NCBI GenBank assembly: GCA_021793875.1
Contig: JAJYRX010000041.1
Span: 1-9,698, forward strand
Reading direction: 5' to 3'
Source of the DNA: Pseudomonadota bacterium
GTDB lineage: Bacteria; Pseudomonadota; Gammaproteobacteria; Burkholderiales; Burkholderiaceae_B
Length of the DNA stretch: 9,698 nt
Part shown: in pieces, positions 1 to 6,299 of the stretch
How the letters are laid out: every line of letters begins with the position of its first letter
Position numbering within the stretch: the first letter of the stretch is position 1
Notes under the pieces: generated by a model
Database searches by the model: none
What the model was told of the DNA's origin: nothing
What the model saw: only the letters and a program-made list of their open reading frames with translations
Position numbers and translations under genes: made by a program

Positions 1-1
1 G

Positions 2-247
2 GTCGGCAACAACGAAAACAGCTTGCGTCAAATCGGAAAGGCAGGTGCCAACCGCTGGCGTGGTGTGCGTCCAGGTGTACGTGGTGTAGCCATGAACCCT
101 GTTGATCACCCACATGGTGGTGGTGAAGGTAAAACTGGTGAGGGTCGTGAACCGGTTAGCCCATGGGGCACACCAGCTAAAGGTTACCGTACCCGTCGTA
201 ATAAGCGCACTGACAACATGATTGTCTCGCGCCGCAAGCGTAAGTAA
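2..247 (+). CDS. rplB: 50S ribosomal protein L2, C-terminal part (5' end outside window)
   Basis: L2 binds 23S rRNA, supports assembly of the peptidyl-transferase centre and helps join the subunits. Only the last 81 codons are present; the frame is open from base 2 and reads VGNNENSLRQIGKAG into the conserved C-terminal domain. The universal block MNPVDHPHGGGEG is visible; its histidine is the residue implicated in peptidyl-transferase activity in E. coli L2. The basic tail ends RRNKRTDNMIVSRRKRK, a form I associate with proteobacterial L2. The visible TTG at base 23 is an internal leucine codon, not the start. Next gene rpsS begins 12 nt after the stop, consistent with the usual S10 operon order. 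Confidence 0.97.
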   Translation, partial: VGNNENSLRQIGKAGANRWRGVRPGVRGVAMNPVDHPHGGGEGKTGEGREPVSPWGTPAKGYRTRRNKRTDNMIVSRRKRK

Positions 248-259
248 AGGGCGAACCAT

Positions 260-535
260 ATGTCACGTTCTACTAAAAAAGGCCCATTTGTCGATGCCCA
301 CCTTATGGATAAGGTGGAAAAAGCTCTCGAGGGTAAAGATAAACGGCCGATCCGTACTTGGTCGCGCCGATCCACAATTTTGCCTGAGTTCATCGGGCTT
401 ACTATCGCTGTGCATAATGGCCGTCAGCATGTTCCTGTTTATATCAACGAGAACATGGTTGGCCACAAGCTCGGTGAGTTCGCTTTAACCCGTACTTTTA
501 AGGGTCATATAGCGGACAAAAAGTCCCGGAGATAA
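260..535 (+). CDS. rpsS: 30S ribosomal protein S19
   Basis: S19 sits in the head of the small subunit, forms a complex with S13 and contacts tRNA. The 91-residue product is full length (E. coli S19 is 92). It begins MSRSTKKGPFVDAHL and carries the conserved RTWSRRSTILPEFIG segment (about residues 31-45), HNGRQHVPVYI (about 52-62) and the GEFALTRTFKGH motif (about 72-83), then a basic tail. The start is the ATG preceded by an AGGGCG ribosome-binding sequence that begins right after the rplB stop. Its stop is 3 nt before rplV, so the genes are likely translationally coupled. Confidence 0.98.
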   Translation: MSRSTKKGPFVDAHLMDKVEKALEGKDKRPIRTWSRRSTILPEFIGLTIAVHNGRQHVPVYINENMVGHKLGEFALTRTFKGHIADKKSRR

Positions 536-538
536 GCC

Positions 539-868
539 ATGGAAACACAAGCAATTATTCGTGGCGTCCCTATTTCAGCTCAGAAAACGCGTTTAGTCGC
601 CGACATGATCCGCGGCAAATCCGTTGAACAAGCTCTGAATATTCTGACGTTCACGCCTAAAAAGGCCGCTCGCATAGTCAAAAAGGCTTTAGAGTCTGCT
701 ATTGCAAATGCCGAGCACAACGATGGAGCCGATATAGACGAGCTTCGCGTTACCACTATTTATGTGGATAAAGGCCAATCACTAAAACGATTCAGGGCCC
801 GAGCCAAAGGTCGTGGTACCCGTATCGAAAAGCAGACTTGCCACATTGTGGTCAAAGTCGGCGTTTAA
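539..868 (+). CDS. rplV: 50S ribosomal protein L22
   Basis: L22 contacts all 23S rRNA domains, and its beta-hairpin loop lines the nascent-peptide exit tunnel. The 109-residue product matches the family length (E. coli 110). It shows ISAQKTRLVADMIRGK (about residues 12-27), the ALESAIANAEHN helix (about 50-61), the tunnel hairpin region (about 80-98, GQSLKRFRARAKGRGTR) and the terminal HIVVKVGV. The hairpin is intact, with no obvious deletion or insertion of the kind that gives macrolide resistance. A GGAGA sequence at 528-532 lies in the end of rpsS. The sequence resembles Bordetella-type L22 from memory, part of the basis for the betaproteobacterial assignment. Confidence 0.98.
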   Translation: METQAIIRGVPISAQKTRLVADMIRGKSVEQALNILTFTPKKAARIVKKALESAIANAEHNDGADIDELRVTTIYVDKGQSLKRFRARAKGRGTRIEKQTCHIVVKVGV

Positions 869-877
869 GGAGCAACA

Positions 878-1696
878 ATGGGACAAAAAATACACCCGAT
901 TGGGTTCCGTCTAGCTGTTAACCGTAACTGGAGCTCGCGCTGGTATGCCAATAAGCAAGATTTCAGTGGCATGCTACATGAGGACATCCAGGTACGCGAA
1001 TACCTGAAAAAGAAGCTTAAAAACGCTTCCGTAGGTCGCGTGGTTATCGAGCGTCCTGCTAAAAATGCTCGTATAACCATTCATTCTGCGCGCCCTGGTG
1101 TTGTAATAGGTAAGCGCGGCGAAGACATAGAAAACCTCAAGGTCGATCTACAACGTATTCTGGGTGTTCCAGTGCACGTTAATATCGAAGAAATCCGTCG
1201 TCCGGAAACAGACGCTCAGCTCATTGCCGATTCCATAGCGCAACAGCTGGAAAAGCGTATTATGTTCCGTAGAGCCATGAAACGCGCCATGCAAAACGCA
1301 ATGCGTCTTGGCGCACAGGGTATAAAAATTCAGTGCGGCGGTCGTTTGAATGGTATAGAAATAGCACGTAGCGAGTGGTATCGCGAAGGTCGTGTACCTC
1401 TGCACACACTGCGTGCCCATATAGATTACGGCACTTCCGAAGCTCACACTACTTACGGAATTATTGGCGTAAAAGTATGGGTTTACAAGGGCGACATGTT
1501 GCCAGGTGGCGAGCTTCCTGCAGAGGCCGCTCCTTCACGTGATGAAGAGCGTCGTAGTCGTCGTCCCCGCGGCGATCGCCCAGAAGGACGTCGTGCTGGA
1601 CGCGGACGCCGTCGTGCTGCAGCTCCGGCGGCAGCAGCTACCGAGTCTGCATCTACCGATCAGGCAGCCGCTACGCCTGCGCCTGAAGGAGAATAA
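878..1696 (+). CDS. rpsC: 30S ribosomal protein S3 with long Arg/Ala-rich C-terminal tail
   Basis: S3 is in the small-subunit head at the mRNA entry site, where its basic residues contribute to mRNA helicase activity. The product has 272 residues against 233 in E. coli. The core is conserved: start MGQKIHPIGFRLAVNRNWSS, a KH RNA-binding domain with the GxxG loop IGKRGED (about residues 78-84), the RRAMKRAMQNAM segment (131-142), and the C-terminal domain ending YGIIGVKVWVYKGD (193-206). Beyond about residue 212 is a low-complexity tail: an Arg/Glu-rich stretch (221-246) then an Ala/Thr/Pro/Glu stretch (247-272). Similar tails occur in Burkholderiales S3. An AAGGAG site sits at the rplV stop. 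Nine of 21 isoleucine codons in the core are ATA. Confidence 0.97.
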   Translation: MGQKIHPIGFRLAVNRNWSSRWYANKQDFSGMLHEDIQVREYLKKKLKNASVGRVVIERPAKNARITIHSARPGVVIGKRGEDIENLKVDLQRILGVPVHVNIEEIRRPETDAQLIADSIAQQLEKRIMFRRAMKRAMQNAMRLGAQGIKIQCGGRLNGIEIARSEWYREGRVPLHTLRAHIDYGTSEAHTTYGIIGVKVWVYKGDMLPGGELPAEAAPSRDEERRSRRPRGDRPEGRRAGRGRRRAAAPAAAATESASTDQAAATPAPEGE

Positions 1697-1698
1697 TT

Positions 1699-2115
1699 AT
1701 GCTGCAACCAAGACGAAGAAAATATCGTAAAGAGCACAAAGGCCGTAATAAAGGTCTGGCAATGCGCGGCACCAACGTTTCGTTTGGCGAGTTTGGTCTA
1801 AAGGCTACAGGCCGTGGACGTCTAACTGCACGCCAGATAGAAGCTGCTCGTCGTGCTATTAACCGCCACATCCGTCGAGGCGGCCGTATCTGGATTCGCG
1901 TGTTTCCTGACAAGCCTATATCCAAGAAGCCTTTAGAGGTTCGTATGGGTAGTGGTAAAGGTAGCCCGGAATACTGGGTGGCTGAAATCCAGCCCGGCAA
2001 GGTGCTTTATGAAATGGAAGGCGTTAGCGAAGAGATGGCACGTGAGGCGTTTCGCCTGGCCGCTGCCAAGCTGCCATTCAAGACAACGTTTGTAACGCGT
2101 CAGCTTAGCGCTTAA
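1699..2115 (+). CDS. rplP: 50S ribosomal protein L16
   Basis: L16 lies near the A site and peptidyl-transferase centre and is needed for late 50S assembly. The 138-residue product has the expected length (E. coli 136). It shows MLQPRRRKYRKEHKGRNKG at the N-terminus, the FGEFGLKA segment (about 29-36), ARQIEAARRAINRHIRRGG (about 44-62), and MGSGKGSPEYWVA (about 82-94), preceded by the arginine that is hydroxylated in E. coli L16. The ATG is 2 nt after the rpsC stop. Its ribosome-binding site AAGGAG (1686-1691) lies inside the rpsC tail codons, so translation of the two is probably coupled. Confidence 0.98.
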   Translation: MLQPRRRKYRKEHKGRNKGLAMRGTNVSFGEFGLKATGRGRLTARQIEAARRAINRHIRRGGRIWIRVFPDKPISKKPLEVRMGSGKGSPEYWVAEIQPGKVLYEMEGVSEEMAREAFRLAAAKLPFKTTFVTRQLSA

Positions 2116-2125
2116 GGATACTATC

Positions 2126-2317
2126 ATGAAAGCTAGCGAACTACGTTCCAAAAATGCCGAAGAGCTCCAAACTGAGCTCGAGAGCCTGCTGAAAGCACAA
2201 TTCAACCTGCGCATGCAGCGTGCTACACAGCAGCTTTCCAACACCAGTCAGCTCCGTCAGGTGCGTCGCGACATAGCCCGTGTACGCACAATAATGACCG
2301 AGAACTCAGGAAAGTAA
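2126..2317 (+). CDS. rpmC: 50S ribosomal protein L29
   Basis: L29 is a small helical-hairpin protein near the polypeptide exit tunnel, next to L23, and contributes to the docking region for trigger factor and SRP. The 63-residue product has exactly the E. coli length and the expected pattern: MKASELRSKNAEELQTEL, the helix LLKAQFNLRMQRATQQL (about 22-38), then the arginine-rich VRRDIARVRTIM (about 46-57). The start is preceded by AAGGA overlapping the rplP stop. It lies in its normal place between rplP and rpsQ. Confidence 0.97.
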   Translation: MKASELRSKNAEELQTELESLLKAQFNLRMQRATQQLSNTSQLRQVRRDIARVRTIMTENSGK

Positions 2318-2318
2318 T

Positions 2319-2597
2319 ATGAGCGAAAATCAAACCCAACCAGTTAAGCGTCAACGTACGCTTACCGGCAAGGTAGTAAGCAACAAAATGGATAAAACCG
2401 TGGTTGTGCAGGTAGACCGCCGTGTAAAACACCCAGTATTTGGCAAGTTTATTATGAGATCTGCCAAATATCAGGCTCACGATGAGAACAATCAGTACAA
2501 CGAAGGTGATACCGTTGAAATTGCAGAAGGCCGCCCAATTAGCCGCCATAAGTCTTGGACTGTGGTGCGTTTAATAGAAGCAGCTCGCGTAATTTAG
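2319..2597 (+). CDS. rpsQ: 30S ribosomal protein S17 (last gene of the S10 operon)
   Basis: S17 is a primary 16S rRNA-binding protein of OB-fold type that initiates assembly of the small-subunit body. The 92-residue product is slightly longer than E. coli S17 (84), because of a polar N-terminal extension (SENQTQPVKRQR). Family motifs present are LTGKVVSNKMDKTVVV (about 15-30), VKHPVFGKFI (about 36-45), and EGDTVEIAEGRPISRHKSW (about 62-80). The ATG is 1 nt after the rpmC stop (TAATATG), with AGGAA at 2308-2312 as the ribosome-binding site. It is followed by a terminator, not by rplN. Confidence 0.98.
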   Translation: MSENQTQPVKRQRTLTGKVVSNKMDKTVVVQVDRRVKHPVFGKFIMRSAKYQAHDENNQYNEGDTVEIAEGRPISRHKSWTVVRLIEAARVI

Positions 2598-2616
2598 ACA
2601 CTGCCAAAGCCGTATA

Positions 2617-2656
2617 AAATAAGGCCCTGTAGCATTTTTGTTACGGGGCTTTATTT
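2617..2656 (+). terminator. Hairpin terminator of the S10 operon, between convergent genes
   Basis: The left arm at 2617-2633 (AAATAAGGCCCTGTAGC) pairs with the right arm at 2640-2656 (GTTACGGGGCTTTATTT) around a 6-nt ATTTTT loop. On the + strand all 17 positions pair, three of them as G-U wobbles, and the U-rich right arm runs on into U-rich sequence. It begins 19 nt after the rpsQ stop and ends 3 nt before the ligase stop codon on the other strand. Read from the - strand, the same arms have three A-C mismatches, so it should terminate rpsQ transcripts better than the opposing operon, though it may serve both. Confidence 0.85.
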
Positions 2657-2659
2657 CAT

Positions 2660-4333
2660 TTATTGTTGCTCTTCTTTAAGTACACGTCGTAGCACCTTAC
2701 CAACATTTGTTCGGGGAAGGTCTTCACGAAACTCTACAGATTTTGGTACTTTATAACCAGTAAGTTGGTTGCGGCAATATTCTATAACTTCTTGTTCAGT
2801 AAGAGCAAAGTTTCTGCTTATAACAAAGAGCTTAACTGCTTCACCAGAGTGTTGGTCAGGTATACCAATGGCAGCTGCCTCAATGATGTCTGGATGACTA
2901 GTCGCAACTTCTTCTACTTCGTTTGGATAAACGTTAAAGCCAGACACTAGTATCATGTCTTTCTTTCTATCCATTATGTAAAAGTAGCCCTTTTCGTCCA
3001 TACGGGCGATGTCTCCAGTCCGAAAAAATCCGTCTTCATCATATGCGTTGGCCGTTTCTTGGTCATTATTCCAATAACCTGGTGACAGTTGTGGTCCACG
3101 TACGCATAACTCACCTTGTTCGTTAACGCCAAGGTTTTCGGTGCCGTTGTTGCGGATTACCACATCGGTTGATGGTACCGGCAGCCCTATGGAGCCATTG
3201 AAGTCTGTGCTGTCCATGGGGTTTATGCATACCGCGGGTGATGTCTCGGTAAGGCCATATGCTTGTGTAATAGGCTTGCCGGTGGCCTCTAGCCATTTTT
3301 TGGCTACAGCGGTTTGTACTGCCATACCGCCTCCTAAAGCCCATTTCAGCTTTGAAAAATCTAGTTTGTAAAAATCTTTATTATTCAGCAGACCGTTAAA
3401 TAGAGTATTAACTCCAGTAATTGCGGTAAAAGGTACATTTTTTAAATCTTTTACCATGGCGGGTATGTCGCGAGCGATAACTATAAGAACATTTTTAGCC
3501 CCCAGGTGCGCGAATAACAGAAAGTTGGCAGTGAAAGCAAATATATGGTAGAGCGGTAACGCGGTAACTATACAATCTTGGTGGCTATTGCTTAGGTGGG
3601 GTTTAACCCATGAGTATGCCTGACATAGGTTAGACACTAAGTTTCCATGGGTAAGTATGGCCCCTTTAGCCTTACCGGTAGTGCCACCCGTGTATTGTAG
3701 ACAAGCCATGTCTGAGTGTTTTGTATCTACAGGCTTAAAGCTATTATGAAGATTCTTGGCAAATATTGATTTAAGATAATAAGCGTTAGGAATATTCCAC
3801 GCTGGGACCAGCTTTTTAATATGTTTTACCGCGAAATTGGTGAACCAACCTTTAAGCCCACCCATTAAGTCGCCAATGCCGGTAACAATAACTGTGCTAA
3901 CAGGTGTAATTGGTAATACAGATGCTAACTTATGAGCGAAGTTATCGGCAATTATTATGGTTTTTGCATCTGCATCTTTCAGCTGTTGCTGTAGCTCATG
4001 GCTGGTGTATAGTGGGTTTACGTTCACTACGCAGGCGCCAGCCAGCATTACTGCATATATAGCTACGGGATACTGTAGAAGGTTAGGCATCATAAGGGCT
4101 ACACGATCACCCTTTTTAACCCCCTTACTTTGAAGCCAAGCTGCCAGGGTAACAGCATAGTGTTGCATTTCTGAGTATGTTATAGCTGCACCCATGCATT
4201 GATAAGCGTATCGACTGGCATAGCGCTGACATGTTTGATTGATTACCTCGGTAACCGAACTATATTGGTTAGCCATGTCCGTTATGTCATGTGGAATGCC
4301 TTCGGGGTAGTTCTGAAGCCATATTCGGTTCAT
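2660..4333 (-). CDS. fadD: Long-chain fatty-acid-CoA ligase (FadD-like AMP-binding enzyme)
   Basis: This enzyme would activate free fatty acids to acyl-CoA using ATP, with an acyl-adenylate intermediate. The 557 residues are close to E. coli FadD (561). All adenylate-forming motifs are visible: phosphate loop YTGGTTGKAKG (214-224), YGLTET (359-364), FRTGD (437-441), hinge and signature DRKKDMILVSGFNVYPNEVEE (455-475), and catalytic lysine in NVGK (K546). There is no signal peptide; peripheral membrane association is typical of the family. The ATG lies 3 nt after the upstream hydratase/dehydrogenase stop, with an AAGG site at 4342-4345 inside that gene. Chain-length preference cannot be read from the sequence; medium-chain or aryl-acid ligases are alternatives, but the closeness to FadD and the beta-oxidation neighbours favour long-chain fatty acids. 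Confidence 0.9.
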   Translation of the reverse strand: MNRIWLQNYPEGIPHDITDMANQYSSVTEVINQTCQRYASRYAYQCMGAAITYSEMQHYAVTLAAWLQSKGVKKGDRVALMMPNLLQYPVAIYAVMLAGACVVNVNPLYTSHELQQQLKDADAKTIIIADNFAHKLASVLPITPVSTVIVTGIGDLMGGLKGWFTNFAVKHIKKLVPAWNIPNAYYLKSIFAKNLHNSFKPVDTKHSDMACLQYTGGTTGKAKGAILTHGNLVSNLCQAYSWVKPHLSNSHQDCIVTALPLYHIFAFTANFLLFAHLGAKNVLIVIARDIPAMVKDLKNVPFTAITGVNTLFNGLLNNKDFYKLDFSKLKWALGGGMAVQTAVAKKWLEATGKPITQAYGLTETSPAVCINPMDSTDFNGSIGLPVPSTDVVIRNNGTENLGVNEQGELCVRGPQLSPGYWNNDQETANAYDEDGFFRTGDIARMDEKGYFYIMDRKKDMILVSGFNVYPNEVEEVATSHPDIIEAAAIGIPDQHSGEAVKLFVISRNFALTEQEVIEYCRNQLTGYKVPKSVEFREDLPRTNVGKVLRRVLKEEQQ

Positions 4334-4336
4334 TAT

Positions 4337-6298
4337 TTAAGCCTTGTAATGGTTTTCTGAATAATGCAGTGGGCCGCCTGTAAATGGAGCAAACCCAGTG
4401 CCGAATATTACTCCTGCATCTGCCAGGTCAGCGTCGGATACCACACCTTTTTCAACGCATTCTGTAGCTTTGTCGATAAGGGACTGCACCAACCTATCGC
4501 TCACATCTGCAATTGCTGTAGATGTAGGGTCTTTGTCTGGTTTACCTGCACTCCACTTATAAAACCCTTGGCCAGTTTTCTTACCAAAATGCTTTCCTTT
4601 TATAGAATCTTGCAAACATTTAGGTATTTCAGATGAGTCACCTAACTGATTTGCTACAGCAAAGATAATGTCTAACCCGACTGTATCAGCCAGTTCTAGT
4701 GGGCCCATGGGCATGCCAAACTTGAGCATGGCTGCATCAATAGCTTGAGGGCTGTATCCTTCGTCTACACATATCATGGCCTCCAGCATGTATGGTGCTA
4801 GTACTGCATTTACTAGGAATCCTGGTTGATCATCTACTGGTAGTGGTAACTTGCCAAGTTTTTTAGTAAATATAAGTGCTTGCTGCTGTACTTCAGTAGT
4901 AGTGTTTTTAGCGGCAATTATTTCAACTAAAGGCATGCGAGAAACTGGATTAAAGAAATGCATACCAATAAATCTGGTTGGATCTTTTAGCGAAGTAGCA
5001 AGGTCATTGATTGAAAGACTTGAGGTATTGCTGGCTAAAATAGAAGTGTCTTTTAGTTGAGGTTCTATTAGCTCATATAGTTGTTGCTTAGCATTAAGGT
5101 TTTCTGCTATTGCCTCTATGACTATATCGGCATGAGGTATTCCGTAGCCATTTATATCGGGTATTAACCTATCAAAGGCTTCTTGCACAAGCAATGGGTT
5201 TTCAAGGCGTCGTTGGAATAATGAAAAGGCTCGACCACGTGCGCTAGATATTTGCTCTACGCTATTGTCTTGCAATGTAACCTTAAAGCCTTTAAGTGCA
5301 CATAGGGCTGCAATATCGCCACCCATAACACCCGCGCCAATTACATGTACACGCTTTATATTGGTGCTGCTTGATGATGTCTGACTTTTTAAACGTTCCT
5401 GTAAACTGTACACCCTTAGAAGGTTAGCGGTAGTGCTTGATCTGGTAAGTGACTCAATTATGTCTGGGGCATTTAAAGGGTTACCGTCGTGATGCTGCCA
5501 TATATCTAATATTGCTTGCGGCGCTGGGTAGTGGGAGTTGGGGTCTTTCCGAGCAATGCTTTTACTAACCTTGCTTGCTACAAACGGCTTTAGTAGGCGG
5601 CTGTTTAAAATAGATTGCAATGTGTTGGCCTGTCGTCGTGGTTTACCACTTAATATCAGTTGGTTTGCCGCTTGACGCATTATTCTTTCAGGCACTATGG
5701 CGTCAATTATTCCTAGTTTAAGTGCTTTCCCAGCTTTTACCGTTTTACCTGTCAACATTAATGGTAATGCCGCTTGAGGTCCGATAATACGCGGTAGCCG
5801 CCTTATGCCTCCCCAGCCAGGGAAAATTCCTAGTCTTACCTCGGGTAGTGCAAAAACAGTATCTGGTTTATCTATAGCTAGTCTGTAACGGCATGTCAGG
5901 GCTAACTCTAGGCCGCCACCCATACAGTGCCCGGATATTAAAGCAAGAGTTGGATAGGGAACGTTAGCTAAACGATGAAATAAACGCCAGCCTCGGGCTA
6001 CCATGGCAAGTGTTTTATCGGGGTTATTAAGATTGCTGAAATCGTTTATGTTTGCTCCCGCTATAAACCCGGTTTTCTTACCAGAGCAAATTACAAGTCC
6101 TGCTGGTGCTGTATGTGAAAAATGATCCAAAACTTGGTCAAGTTCTTCCAGCGCTTCGCTAGTCAATGTGTTTACCTGGCTTTTTTCATTAACTTCTCCG
6201 TGGTAGCTTGCATGATCAAAATAAAGCCAAGCAATGTTGTCAGGCTGGTTATATTCCAACCTGAAGTGTTTAAGGTTAAGAGTATTGTTTTGTGTCAT
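4337..6298 (-). CDS. fadJ: Bifunctional enoyl-CoA hydratase / 3-hydroxyacyl-CoA dehydrogenase (FadJ/FadB-like)
   Basis: It would carry out the hydration and NAD-dependent oxidation steps of beta-oxidation. The product is 653 residues. The N-terminal crotonase domain has the oxyanion-hole region SGHCMGGGLE (122-131) and PEVRLGIFPGWGG (152-164), so both hydratase glutamates (E131, E153) are present. After a short linker, the dehydrogenase domain starts with the NAD-binding GAGVMGGDIA (321-330) and holds IEAIAENLNAKQ (394-405), SNTSS (423-427) and catalytic histidine in MHFFNPV (H447). It is shorter than E. coli FadB (729) and FadJ (714). The start at 6298 is chosen because AGGAG lies 6 nt upstream and it sits 1 nt after the thiolase stop; an upstream start at 6346 would add 16 unconserved residues inside the thiolase. 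The FadJ symbol rests on family and on the thiolase-first gene order. Confidence 0.88.
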   Translation of the reverse strand: MTQNNTLNLKHFRLEYNQPDNIAWLYFDHASYHGEVNEKSQVNTLTSEALEELDQVLDHFSHTAPAGLVICSGKKTGFIAGANINDFSNLNNPDKTLAMVARGWRLFHRLANVPYPTLALISGHCMGGGLELALTCRYRLAIDKPDTVFALPEVRLGIFPGWGGIRRLPRIIGPQAALPLMLTGKTVKAGKALKLGIIDAIVPERIMRQAANQLILSGKPRRQANTLQSILNSRLLKPFVASKVSKSIARKDPNSHYPAPQAILDIWQHHDGNPLNAPDIIESLTRSSTTANLLRVYSLQERLKSQTSSSSTNIKRVHVIGAGVMGGDIAALCALKGFKVTLQDNSVEQISSARGRAFSLFQRRLENPLLVQEAFDRLIPDINGYGIPHADIVIEAIAENLNAKQQLYELIEPQLKDTSILASNTSSLSINDLATSLKDPTRFIGMHFFNPVSRMPLVEIIAAKNTTTEVQQQALIFTKKLGKLPLPVDDQPGFLVNAVLAPYMLEAMICVDEGYSPQAIDAAMLKFGMPMGPLELADTVGLDIIFAVANQLGDSSEIPKCLQDSIKGKHFGKKTGQGFYKWSAGKPDKDPTSTAIADVSDRLVQSLIDKATECVEKGVVSDADLADAGVIFGTGFAPFTGGPLHYSENHYKA

Positions 6299-6299
6299 G

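Noticed and set aside
222..488. 88-codon + strand frame overlapping rplB and rpsS
   Set aside because: It overlaps rpsS out of frame and has no conserved features; rpsS in the other frame is unmistakable.
539..868. Macrolide-resistance type change in the L22 tunnel loop
   Set aside because: The loop region has normal length and composition; no deletion or duplication is visible.
1671..2000. 109-codon open frame on the - strand opposite rplP
   Set aside because: A shadow of the arginine-rich rplP coding sequence, with no family resemblance.
2223..2549. 108-codon open frame on the - strand opposite rpmC/rpsQ
   Set aside because: It is wholly antisense to two certain ribosomal genes and has no recognisable domain or credible ribosome-binding context.
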